A DNA stretch of 45,195 bases from Sunxiuqinia sp965372405 (GTDB lineage Bacteria > Bacteroidota > Bacteroidia > Bacteroidales > Prolixibacteraceae), in NCBI GenBank assembly GCA_965372405.1, contig CBDVCE010000044.1, forward strand, positions 1 to 45,195, in the 5' to 3' direction. Both the position numbers and the translations under genes were made by a program. Positions 21,877 through 30,071 of the stretch are shown in pieces; position 1 is the stretch's first letter, and every line of letters starts with the position of its first letter. The notes beneath the pieces are model-generated. The model saw only the letters and a list, made by a program, of their open reading frames with translations. It was not told the DNA's origin and did not search any database.

Positions 21877-24381
21877 ATGATGAAGAGGATAATGTTTGTT
21901 ATCAGTGCTGTTCTTATTCTTTTTTCATTAGCATTTTATGTTGCAGATGAAAGAAGAGTTGATTTTCCAGATAAACTTGAGAGTTTGCGATTGGCTGTTG
22001 AAGATATTTCGACAATGAATGTTGATAATTTCAATAAGAAAGAATATTTGAATTTAATTTCTGAGTTGAAAACTGATTTTATTGAAGAAAAATATGTGAT
22101 TTTGAAAAAGGAAATTCTTCTTAAAAATTCATTATTGAATAATGAAATCATATTTATTACCCGGAATCAGTATAAGCCTGATCATCACAATACAGCTACA
22201 CTTTTTCAAACTGGAGAAATTAATACTCAGAGTTTTGATCCTGGGGGTGCAATGAAAACATTTCATCCGGTTACGGGAAAAGTGAGAACTATTTTTAAAA
22301 CAGAAGATGGGATTATTCGTGATCCCGAAGTTTCGTTTGATGGGGAGAAGATAATTGTTAGTCATCGAAAAAATATAGAAGATGATTATCACATCTATGA
22401 AATAAATCCTGATGGAAGTGATTTCAAACAGTTGACCTCTGCTCCAGGGATTTCAGATATTGATCCATTATACTTGCCAGATGGTGGAATTATTTTTAGT
22501 GCGACGCGAGAACCTAAATATTGCATGTGTAACAGGCATATTATGGCAAATATGTACCGTATGGATGATGATGGTGCTAATATCACACAACTTGGGCAGA
22601 GTACCTTGTTTGAAGGTCATCCGGCTTTGTTGAATGATGGAAGAGTTGTATACGATCGCTGGGAATATATAGACCGTAATTTTGGTGACGCTCAAGGCTT
22701 GTGGACATCAAATCCTGATGGAACAAATCATGCTCTTTTTTATGGAAATAATACAAACTCTCCAGGCGGAATTATCGATCCACGTCCAATTCCTGGAAGT
22801 AATTTGGTTTTGTGTATTTTTTCATCATGTCATGATCGTCCCTGGGGAGCATTAACATTAATTGACCGGAGTAAAGGGGTTGAAGGGAAAGATGCAGTTG
22901 TTAATATATGGCCATCAAAAGCTTTTGATCTAATAGGACAAGGGAATTGGGATATGTTTATGTCATTGGATGTTCGGTATGAAGATCCATTCCCATTGAA
23001 TGAAAAATACTTTTTGTGCTCTAAGTCAATCTATTTTGAACGAGAAAAAAAGAAGCCTTTGAAAGAAAAGATGGGGATATATTTGGTTGATGTTTTTGGA
23101 AATGAACTTCTTCTGCACGAAGAAGAAAAGGGTTGTTATGATCCGATGCCACTAGCAAAACGTTTTATGCCTCCTGCAATTCCTCAAAAAAGAAATTATT
23201 CAGATAATCCCGGATATTTCTATGTGCAAAATGTTTACGAAGGAACACATATGGAGGGAGTTGAGAAGGGTTCAATAAAGTATTTAAGGGTTGTAGAATC
23301 ACCACCAAAACAAACATGGAGTAAAGAAGGTTGGAACGGACAGGGGCAACAAGCTCCTGGAATGAACTGGCATAGTTTTGAGAATAAACAAATTCTGGGG
23401 ACAGTAGAGGTTGCTTCAGATGGTTCCGTATTTTTTGAAATCCCATCAAGTAAGTATGTGTATTTTCAGTTGCTTGATGAAAACAAAAAAATGATCCAAT
23501 CTATGCGAAGTGGAATAATTGTGCATTCTGGTGAAACAAATGGTTGCATCGGTTGTCATGAAGATAGATTATCGGCTCCTCTTGGGGCGAGCTCTATGGC
23601 TATGGCAATGAAGAGTTCACCTCAAAAAATGAATGGTTGGAAAGGCCAAACTCGAAAGTTTAATTATTTGCGAGATGTACAACCTATTTTTGATAAGTCA
23701 TGTATTCAGTGTCATGATTTTGGGAAAGAAGCTGGTGAGAAATTAATCTTAGCTGGTGATAAGAATCCATATTTCAATGCCTCATACGTCGATTTGTATG
23801 TTAAGAAAAAAATAAAATGTGTTGGTGCTGGCCCTTCTGATATCCAAAAGGCTTATTCCTGGGGTTCTCATCAAAGTAAACTTGCTGAGGTGATTGAATC
23901 CAATCATCATGATATTAAGTTGACAGAGGAAGAAAAACAAGTATTGTATACATGGATGGATCTTAATGGAGTTTATTATCCTGAGTATGAAACTGCGTAT
24001 CCAAATAATCCCGCAGGTCGAAGCCCAATCACAAATGAGCAACTTAATCGTTTAGGTGAACTAACAGGTGTCGAGTTTAATAAATTGAAAGGACATGGCA
24101 GGAAGTTGGGCCCTCAAATTAGCTTCGAAAGGCCTGAGCTTAGTCCATGCCTAAGTTCTATAAAGGATGATGGAGTTAAGTATTCTGAAGCTTTGGCTAT
24201 TATTAAGCAAGGAAATAAGAAGTTGCAAGAAACACCACGGGCTGATATGGAAGGGTTTGTTCCTTGTGAAGAGCATCAGCGAGTTTTGCGAAAATACATT
24301 GATCGTGCTAACACTGAAAAAGAAAGTCGTTCAGCAATTGCTAATGGTAAAAAGATTTATGATATGCCCTCCCAAAATTGA
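21877..24381 (+). CDS. PD40 beta-propeller / hydrazine-synthase-alpha-like protein with two c-type heme motifs
   Basis: 834-residue exported protein. An N-terminal hydrophobic segment (about 3-21) anchors or exports it. Residues about 90-330 contain TolB/PD40-like propeller repeats (SFDGEKIIVSHRKNIEDDYHIYEINPDGSDFKQLT is one, cited by position near 149-183). Heme-binding motifs are CIGCH (557-561) and CIQCH (609-613). A CX4CH (C313 to H319) also occurs, in a place where relatives usually have only His. This layout resembles the hydrazine synthase alpha subunit and planctomycete PSCyt-like proteins; anammox chemistry is not implied. It is coupled to the IclR gene and faces a DUF1080 gene, so oxidation of a sugar or other organic substrate in the periplasm is a reasonable guess, not more. 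Confidence 0.8.
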   Translation: MMKRIMFVISAVLILFSLAFYVADERRVDFPDKLESLRLAVEDISTMNVDNFNKKEYLNLISELKTDFIEEKYVILKKEILLKNSLLNNEIIFITRNQYKPDHHNTATLFQTGEINTQSFDPGGAMKTFHPVTGKVRTIFKTEDGIIRDPEVSFDGEKIIVSHRKNIEDDYHIYEINPDGSDFKQLTSAPGISDIDPLYLPDGGIIFSATREPKYCMCNRHIMANMYRMDDDGANITQLGQSTLFEGHPALLNDGRVVYDRWEYIDRNFGDAQGLWTSNPDGTNHALFYGNNTNSPGGIIDPRPIPGSNLVLCIFSSCHDRPWGALTLIDRSKGVEGKDAVVNIWPSKAFDLIGQGNWDMFMSLDVRYEDPFPLNEKYFLCSKSIYFEREKKKPLKEKMGIYLVDVFGNELLLHEEEKGCYDPMPLAKRFMPPAIPQKRNYSDNPGYFYVQNVYEGTHMEGVEKGSIKYLRVVESPPKQTWSKEGWNGQGQQAPGMNWHSFENKQILGTVEVASDGSVFFEIPSSKYVYFQLLDENKKMIQSMRSGIIVHSGETNGCIGCHEDRLSAPLGASSMAMAMKSSPQKMNGWKGQTRKFNYLRDVQPIFDKSCIQCHDFGKEAGEKLILAGDKNPYFNASYVDLYVKKKIKCVGAGPSDIQKAYSWGSHQSKLAEVIESNHHDIKLTEEEKQVLYTWMDLNGVYYPEYETAYPNNPAGRSPITNEQLNRLGELTGVEFNKLKGHGRKLGPQISFERPELSPCLSSIKDDGVKYSEALAIIKQGNKKLQETPRADMEGFVPCEEHQRVLRKYIDRANTEKESRSAIANGKKIYDMPSQN

Positions 24382-24408
24382 TACAGTCTGCATGTCAAAA
24401 GGTAATCA

Positions 24409-24448
24409 AAAGAAAGTGCCCGCATTCACAAATGCGGGCACTTTCTTT
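24409..24448. terminator. Bidirectional terminator between convergent genes
   Basis: A perfect 18-bp stem (24409-24426 with 24431-24448) including GTGCCCGCATT, with loop CACA and A/T runs on both sides, lies between the cytochrome gene and the convergent DUF1080 gene. It can serve both. Confidence 0.93.
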
Positions 24449-24461
24449 ATACTGATATATT

Positions 24462-25238
24462 TTATAATTCTGGAAGTGCTTTGATTTTTTCAATCTCAAT
24501 TTTGCGGACATACATTTCGCCACCTTCAGATTGAATTTGGATTTTTCCTTCAGAAAGTGGTTTTACTTGTCCGTTTTCAAAAACACCACAGTTCTTGTTA
24601 ATCATGACTACAGTTCCATTTACAACATGAATAGCAGTTCTCCCAAAGCAATAAAGGTCAACAGTATTCCATTCGCCTAAAGGTTTCTCAGAATCAATAG
24701 CTTTCGTAATACTTTGTCCGTTAAAGTCTTTCCCAAACTTTTTCGTGTAAGCTCCATTGGCGAAAATAAACTTTTCATCTTCAGTTTGATTGACATCAGC
24801 TTCGCAATAGGTATTATTCATTAAATAAGTATCACCAAGTTTGTCATGCATTAACTGAAGTTCAATGTTAGTCATCCAGGTGCCGAAAGCTGCTCCGAAA
24901 TCACCAAAGCTATGATATAGGAGTCCACTGTTTCTGCGTCCATATACCTTATCTCCCCATTTGAATTCAAGGCGCAAATGATAGTTCTTAAATGATTTTT
25001 TTGTTGCAATTGATGCATTCACGTCTCCGGAAATATGGATAACTTTTTGTCCATCCATTTCAGAAATAGAATAGATTGACTCAGGGGTTGCTTTTTCTTT
25101 TAATTCTTCAAATCCTTTGATGGATGATCCAATAAAAATTTCCCATCCTTTAAGATTTTTCCCGTTAAAAAGCTGTTTTTGTGCATAGCCCGATGTTAAA
25201 AGTATCGAGAGTGTAAGAAGCATTAATAATTTCTTCAT
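24462..25238 (-). CDS. DUF1080 (3-keto-disaccharide hydrolase-type) secreted protein
   Basis: 258 residues: a signal peptide (MKKLLMLLTLSILLTSGYA, cut before Gln20), then a concanavalin-like beta-sandwich of the PF06439 family. Signatures are KQLFNGKNLKGWEIF at the start of the domain, KNYHLRLEFKWGD, RRNSGLLYHSFGD, IELQLMHD and GEWNTVDLYCFGRTAIHVVNGTVV. Members act on plant or microbial glycosides after oxidation to 3-keto sugars, or bind glycans. It is exported, probably periplasmic or surface. Its leader is short: a terminator hairpin lies only 22 bases upstream of the start, and a candidate -7 box lies just above that hairpin. Confidence 0.9.
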   Translation of the reverse strand: MKKLLMLLTLSILLTSGYAQKQLFNGKNLKGWEIFIGSSIKGFEELKEKATPESIYSISEMDGQKVIHISGDVNASIATKKSFKNYHLRLEFKWGDKVYGRRNSGLLYHSFGDFGAAFGTWMTNIELQLMHDKLGDTYLMNNTYCEADVNQTEDEKFIFANGAYTKKFGKDFNGQSITKAIDSEKPLGEWNTVDLYCFGRTAIHVVNGTVVMINKNCGVFENGQVKPLSEGKIQIQSEGGEMYVRKIEIEKIKALPEL

Positions 25239-25259
25239 GATTTTGGTTTAAATTGGTTC

Positions 25260-25289
25260 AAAAAAAAACTGCCCTATAAAATAAGGCAG
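25260..25289 (-). terminator. Terminator or attenuator in front of the DUF1080 gene
   Basis: On the minus strand CTGCCTTA pairs with TATAGGGCAG-type sequence (8 bp with one G-U) and is followed by nine T. It sits between the HTH gene and the DUF1080 start codon, leaving 21 bases. Confidence 0.75.
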
Positions 25290-25291
25290 CT

Positions 25292-25299
25292 CAAAAATA
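25292..25299 (-). promoter_or_regulatory. Candidate -7 box for the DUF1080 gene
   Basis: TATTTTTG on the minus strand is an exact TAnnTTTG match, but no -33 box is seen and transcription would start inside the terminator stem. Confidence 0.3.
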
Positions 25300-25315
25300 A
25301 ATATTTTTAATGTCT

Positions 25316-25567
25316 TTAGTTGAGTTGAGCTAAAAGTTCTTGTGCTCGTTCTAAGATTTTCGTGTCGTCCAGTAAAACAATCCCACCATTTGGTCCAGGT
25401 TCAATATGAATTCCTACTGATTTACCACGTTCATAATTTGCGCCTCCAAAATAATTCCTGACGGTTTCCACTTCCATTTCAAACTCCTGCGCAATCTGAC
25501 GAATCGAACCGTCAGGCAAACTGTCTTTGATCTTACGAAGCTCATTAAATGTTATTTTCTTCTCCAT
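25316..25567 (-). CDS. Small helix-turn-helix DNA-binding protein
   Basis: 83-residue protein of a type common in Bacteroidota. A helix-turn-helix can be read in LPDGSIRQIAQEFEMEVETVRNYFGG (about 17-42), where the recognition helix would be VETVRNYF. A strand-like GIHIEPGPNGGIVLLDDTKIL follows, and a last helix ERAQELLAQL. Targets are unknown. It is monocistronic, ending in a terminator ahead of DUF1080. No exact -7 box was found upstream. Confidence 0.75.
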   Translation of the reverse strand: MEKKITFNELRKIKDSLPDGSIRQIAQEFEMEVETVRNYFGGANYERGKSVGIHIEPGPNGGIVLLDDTKILERAQELLAQLN

Positions 25568-25868
25568 GACAGTAAAATTTTATAATTATTAATATAGATT
25601 CTTTAAAAACTCTACATAAAATTAGAATTAATAATTTAATAACGTAAAGTGCACTGTTAAGTTCTAATGTGTGAGGAGGTCTCAATATTTATTTTCAACA
25701 AAAATGAAACCTAAATGAATGTTCCAAACCTCTTTAAATGGGGCAGTTCAGGGAGTCCTGTTCAATAGCTCGGATCAATCATGTTAAATAACATTTTAAC
25801 AATTTTTAAGGAATGAAAGCACTGTTTCTTATTTCTTAAAAATGATTACTTATGGAAGTAACTTGTTG
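25568..25868. other. Intergenic region, nothing clear
   Basis: These 301 AT-rich bases lie between the start of the HTH gene and the stop of the GH3 fusion gene, both on the minus strand. I found no exact -7 box and no clear hairpin. Two frames of 15-17 codons on the plus strand (for example from the ATG near 25714) are what chance would give. Confidence 0.5.
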
Positions 25869-28805
25869 CTATTTCATACTGTCATAAATGGCTTGGTGCA
25901 AGGCTGGTCTTAAGTTAAGATCGTATAATTTTGAATTGTCTCTGGTGGGATGTACCCTGTTTGAAAAAAAGATAAAAAGTAGCTTGTTGTTCGGGTCAAC
26001 CCATGTGAAAGTTCCAGTATAGCCACTGTGTCCAAAACTATTGGGGCTAGCACTTACTGCAGGATAAGCATCTTTCAACTCATTTTCATGATTGTTGATA
26101 TAAGGTTTGTCAAAACCAAGACCACGGCGGTTCTGGTTTTCGGGATATTGAATGCGTGTAAATTCATTCATACTTTCTGATGAGAGGAATTGTTCTCCTC
26201 CGTAGAATCCTTTCTGTAAATACATTTGCATGAGTTTAGCTAAGTCATTAGCCGTTCCAAAAAGACCTGCATTTCCAGAAACGCCACCCATCATTGCAGC
26301 CCCTTCATCATGAACAAACCCTTGTGATAATTCCTTTCTGAAATACTTGTCATTTTCTGTCGGAATAATCAACTCTTTAGGGAAATGTTTGTAGGCATTA
26401 AAAGTGATCGTGTTTGCTCCAAGTGGTCTGTAAAAAGTTTCCTTTAAGTATTGTTCATATTCCGTTCCAGTCAGGTTTTTAATAATTGTTGGAAATAGAT
26501 AATAGATAAGGCCTGAATATTTGTATTCTTTCTTTTCTAATAGCTCTGATTCTCTGATTTCATCAAACATGTTCTTAAGGTATTTTCTTTTCATGTATAG
26601 TTTTGATGAAACACGTAAATCAAATCGGCTTGAAGGTTGAGATTTGAAAACACTTCTTCTTAATTTCCCATTTTGTCGCAAGGTATTTGTCCAATATGGA
26701 ATGTGAGGTTGTAAGCCTGCCTGATGAGCTAAAATTTCACGGGCTGTAAGATTTTTTTTGTTGCTATCCTTAAAGTCAGGCCAGTAGAAGAAAGAAAATG
26801 GAACGTCTAGCTTAAATTTCTTTTCACCGTGCAATTTTATCAGGGCGGGTAAGGGACCAGTGATTTTAGTTACTGAAGCCCAATCGTAGATGCTTTCTTT
26901 AATGACTGGCTTTTTCTTATTGAAAGTGTAGTACCCATAGCATTTGTGAAAGATTACTTTACCATTTTTTGCGACTAAAATCTGGCATCCAGGGTATGCT
27001 TTCTCTTTAAGTCCATCCAAAGCTAGCGAATCAAGTTTGTGCTCTAACAAATTTGATGAAATTCCAGATTCTTCAGGGATCGTATATTTTAAACGTCCAT
27101 TCTTTTTAAGTTGAATACCATTGCCAGTTTTAAATTGATTGTTTATAGAAACTGGTAGTTTGCCATTTACATCAATAGCTCCAAATATTGCTTGTGGAGC
27201 TAGCTCCTGAGTTATTTGATTTTCCTGATAAGTTATAAGAAGTGCATCACTGTTTTTTGCCTCAGGAATATATTTGAGGGCATAAGGATTACCAAAGAGA
27301 GCTATTATCTTCTTTTTGGTTTTTAATTGAATTAGAAACTTGTTGATTGACGGTTCAACTCCAAAATTGTTTTTCGGACTAAGATTGAGATCGTGAATTC
27401 CACAAATAACTAGGTTGTAATTTTTCAAATGGTCATATAACTTTTGGATGTCAGTATCGCTGGCTTGTTTAGGTAATAGAAAATGATCAGCCGTAGTGTA
27501 GTTATCAATCATCAATTGAAATGATCCTTTTGTAGATCTACCGATTGAAACTGTAGCGATTTTCAAGGTGTCAATCTTTTGCAAAGGCAGCAAATTGTTT
27601 TTATTCCTGATGAGAGTTAGTGATTTCTCGTGCAACAAACGTTTTGTTAAATCATATTTAGGTTGATTGAGATTGATGGGCTTGATTGGTTTAAAATTAT
27701 CCAGTTTTAGCCATTTTTTTGCAGCGAGTATTTTACGACATTTCCAGTCAATAGATGAATGCGAAATTTCCCCAGCTTTTACAGCTTCAACAACACTTGA
27801 GATTGACGTTGGAAGGTCTGGTGTAATTTCAATCATATCATTTCCTGCTTGCAATGCTTTAACTGCAGCTTCGCCGGGAGAATGAAGTTTCGTTATTCCA
27901 TGCATGTTCATAGCATCGGTAATAATCAATCCACTAAAACCTAAGTCATCAATTAATTTATTCCGAATAATATTCTTTGAAAGTGATGCTGGTGTTTTTT
28001 GTTCGGGATCAAAAGCTTCTACATGTAGATGACCACTCATAATGCCACTAATCCCTTTGTTAATGAGGTGGATAAATGGTTTTAATTCGGTAGTGTCAAG
28101 GTGTTCGGCAGAATGAGGAATGACAGGAAGTCCCAGATGTGAATCTGTTTTTGTATCTCCATGACCTGGAAAATGTTTGGCAACAGCAAGTATCCCTGCG
28201 TCTTGAAGTCCTTTAGCATACATCCAACTTTTTTGGGCTACTAAGTTTGGATTTTCACCAAATGAGCGGTAATTGATTACGGGATTGTCTGGGTTATTGT
28301 TTACATCTGCAACTGGAGCGAAGTTTGCTCCAATCCCCAAGTTTTTTAGCTGATTGCCAATGTCCACCCCCATCTGATAAATGAGGCTATCATTGTTAAT
28401 TGCGCCCAATGCCATTTGAACCGGATATTTTGGTGTGTTTTTTAGTCTAAATCCGGGACCCCATTCAGCATCCATTGTAATTAAAAGTGGGAGTGCACTT
28501 TTATCTTGCAGCTTATTGGTTAGGATAATCTGTTTATCTGCTTCACCTTGCATGAAAATAACTCCACCTGGGTGATATTTTTCAACTTGATCGAAAAGAT
28601 TATTGTATTGATCAATTTCTTTGTTTGCATATGCCTGAATAATAAAAAGTTGTCCAACTTTTTCTTCGAGACTCATTGTTTGTATGCAGGAATCTACCCA
28701 GCTATGATTAAGGTATCTTACAAATTCAGGAGGATTTTGTCCTTGAATAAAAGAGTTGTTCAAGACTAGAACAAAAAGAGAAAAAAGACGGATTAGGTTT
28801 TTCAT
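25869..28805 (-). CDS. GH3 beta-N-acetylglucosaminidase (NagZ-like) fused to a beta-lactamase-family serine hydrolase (AmiE-like)
   Basis: 978-residue exported fusion. After a signal peptide (1-22, cut before QNPPEF) the GH3 domain spans about 35-365: K210-H211-FPGHG and D221-S-H223 give the NagZ catalytic dyad, and LIITDAMNMHGI the nucleophile Asp. A GH3 C-terminal-like region follows (about 390-570). The last 400 residues are a class-C beta-lactamase fold (PF00144) with S644-x-x-K647, a YSG (Tyr position) near 735 and HSGYTG near the end. In Bacillus subtilis NagZ and the beta-lactamase-like amidase AmiE are separate neighbours that strip peptidoglycan; here they are one chain. It lies divergent from namZ, which supports a cell-wall salvage role. 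Such fusions are known from other Bacteroidota. Confidence 0.93.
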   Translation of the reverse strand: MKNLIRLFSLFVLVLNNSFIQGQNPPEFVRYLNHSWVDSCIQTMSLEEKVGQLFIIQAYANKEIDQYNNLFDQVEKYHPGGVIFMQGEADKQIILTNKLQDKSALPLLITMDAEWGPGFRLKNTPKYPVQMALGAINNDSLIYQMGVDIGNQLKNLGIGANFAPVADVNNNPDNPVINYRSFGENPNLVAQKSWMYAKGLQDAGILAVAKHFPGHGDTKTDSHLGLPVIPHSAEHLDTTELKPFIHLINKGISGIMSGHLHVEAFDPEQKTPASLSKNIIRNKLIDDLGFSGLIITDAMNMHGITKLHSPGEAAVKALQAGNDMIEITPDLPTSISSVVEAVKAGEISHSSIDWKCRKILAAKKWLKLDNFKPIKPINLNQPKYDLTKRLLHEKSLTLIRNKNNLLPLQKIDTLKIATVSIGRSTKGSFQLMIDNYTTADHFLLPKQASDTDIQKLYDHLKNYNLVICGIHDLNLSPKNNFGVEPSINKFLIQLKTKKKIIALFGNPYALKYIPEAKNSDALLITYQENQITQELAPQAIFGAIDVNGKLPVSINNQFKTGNGIQLKKNGRLKYTIPEESGISSNLLEHKLDSLALDGLKEKAYPGCQILVAKNGKVIFHKCYGYYTFNKKKPVIKESIYDWASVTKITGPLPALIKLHGEKKFKLDVPFSFFYWPDFKDSNKKNLTAREILAHQAGLQPHIPYWTNTLRQNGKLRRSVFKSQPSSRFDLRVSSKLYMKRKYLKNMFDEIRESELLEKKEYKYSGLIYYLFPTIIKNLTGTEYEQYLKETFYRPLGANTITFNAYKHFPKELIIPTENDKYFRKELSQGFVHDEGAAMMGGVSGNAGLFGTANDLAKLMQMYLQKGFYGGEQFLSSESMNEFTRIQYPENQNRRGLGFDKPYINNHENELKDAYPAVSASPNSFGHSGYTGTFTWVDPNNKLLFIFFSNRVHPTRDNSKLYDLNLRPALHQAIYDSMK

Positions 28806-28878
28806 CGTTTGAGATATTTCAATTGGTAAAAATAGAAAGATTCAGGGAAAGAAAGTATAGCCTTCGGATTGCTTTTCT

Positions 28879-28886
28879 TACTTTCG
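28879..28886 (+). promoter_or_regulatory. Candidate -7 box of the namZ operon
   Basis: TACTTTCG differs from TAnnTTTG by one base. It lies 22 bases before the ATG at 28909 and only 10 before the upstream ATG at 28897, which favours the later start. Confidence 0.4.
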
Positions 28887-28908
28887 TAGGAACTGAATGG
28901 AACTTACT

Positions 28909-30066
28909 ATGCGTATCTTGACAATATTTGTACTCGTTTTGATCACTTTTTCTTGTCATTCAAAACAAATCAAAACAGGTGCTGAACAGCCCGAAAAATA
29001 TCTTCATTTAATAAAAAATAAACGAGTTGGGCTTGTTGTTAATCACAGTTCGTTAGTTGAAGACCAACATTTACTTGATTTTCTTTTGAATAATGAAGTT
29101 CAGGTAATAAAAGTATTTAGTCCTGAGCATGGCTTTCGTGGTGATGCGGATGCAGGCGAAAAAATTTCAGACCAGCGTGATAATAAAACCGAATTGCCAA
29201 TTGTTTCGCTTTATGGAGAAAATAAAAAACCAAAAAAGGAACAGCTTGATGATCTTGATTTATTGATTTTTGATATTCAGGATGTCGGTGTTCGGTTTTA
29301 TACTTACATCAGCACTTTGCACTATGTAATGGAAGCCTGTGCCGAGAATGGCAAAGAATTAATTATTCTTGATCGGCCAAATCCGAATGGAGATTATGTA
29401 GCTGGCCCTGTATTGAAAAAGGATTTTAAGTCATTTGTGGGAATGCACCCGATTCCTGTGATTCATGGTTGTACTGTAGGTGAGTTAGCAAAAATGATTA
29501 ATGGTGAATTATGGTTGCAAAATGGATTGACATGCAAGTTAAACGTTGTGTCAGTATTAAATTATACTCACAAATCTAGCTGGAGCTTAAAAGTGAAACC
29601 TTCGCCTAATTTACCCAATGATTTGAGTGTACGCTTGTATCCGTCACTTTGTTTTTTTGAAGCATCCCATGCAAGTATTGGCCGCGGAACACAATTCCCT
29701 TTTCAAGTGATTGGTTATCCTGATAAAGCTTTTGGGAAGTTTAGTTTTACGCCAGAAAGTATCCCGGGAATGGCTAAAAATCCGAAGCAAGAAGGAAAAG
29801 TTTGCTATGGAATTGACATGCGGGATGAAGCGATGAATCATCGTTTTTCACTTTTGTATTTTCTAGATTTCTTTCATAAATTTCAGAATGAAAAAGATTT
29901 TATTAGTTCAGAACGTTGGTTAAATTTATTGGCCGGAACTGATCAGCTTTTAACTGATATAAGAGAAGGGAAAAGTCTGAATGAAATTGAAGATAGCTGG
30001 ACTGCTGATTTGAATAAATACTTAACTATTAGAAAAAAATATTTGTTGTATCCTGACTTTGAATAA
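28909..30066 (+). CDS. namZ: Exo-beta-N-acetylmuramidase NamZ-like (DUF1343)
   Basis: Releases MurNAc from the non-reducing end of peptidoglycan fragments, by analogy with Bacillus subtilis NamZ (YbbC). The 385 residues begin with a signal (MRILTIFVLVLITFSC), probably of lipoprotein type with the lipid Cys at 16. Family signatures include KRVGLVVNHSSLV, FSPEHGFRGDADAGE, DIQDVGVRFYTYISTLHYVMEA, LDRPNPNG and PSPNLPNDLSVRLYPSLCFFEA (cited near 225-245). An ATG 12 bases upstream is possible but would lie too near the likely transcription start. The symporter gene follows after 5 bases, and the NagZ-AmiE-like fusion gene is divergent: the three genes form a coherent set. Confidence 0.92.
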   Translation: MRILTIFVLVLITFSCHSKQIKTGAEQPEKYLHLIKNKRVGLVVNHSSLVEDQHLLDFLLNNEVQVIKVFSPEHGFRGDADAGEKISDQRDNKTELPIVSLYGENKKPKKEQLDDLDLLIFDIQDVGVRFYTYISTLHYVMEACAENGKELIILDRPNPNGDYVAGPVLKKDFKSFVGMHPIPVIHGCTVGELAKMINGELWLQNGLTCKLNVVSVLNYTHKSSWSLKVKPSPNLPNDLSVRLYPSLCFFEASHASIGRGTQFPFQVIGYPDKAFGKFSFTPESIPGMAKNPKQEGKVCYGIDMRDEAMNHRFSLLYFLDFFHKFQNEKDFISSERWLNLLAGTDQLLTDIREGKSLNEIEDSWTADLNKYLTIRKKYLLYPDFE

Positions 30067-30071
30067 ATAGT

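Noticed and set aside
22813..22833. CX4CH as a third heme-c site in the HzsA-like protein
   Set aside because: Relatives appear to have only His in this block, so the Cys spacing may be chance; it is mentioned but not called a heme site.
25680..25790. Short plus-strand frames of 15-17 codons in the gap upstream of the HTH gene
   Set aside because: Length and composition are what chance gives in AT-rich DNA, with no ribosome-binding or promoter signal.
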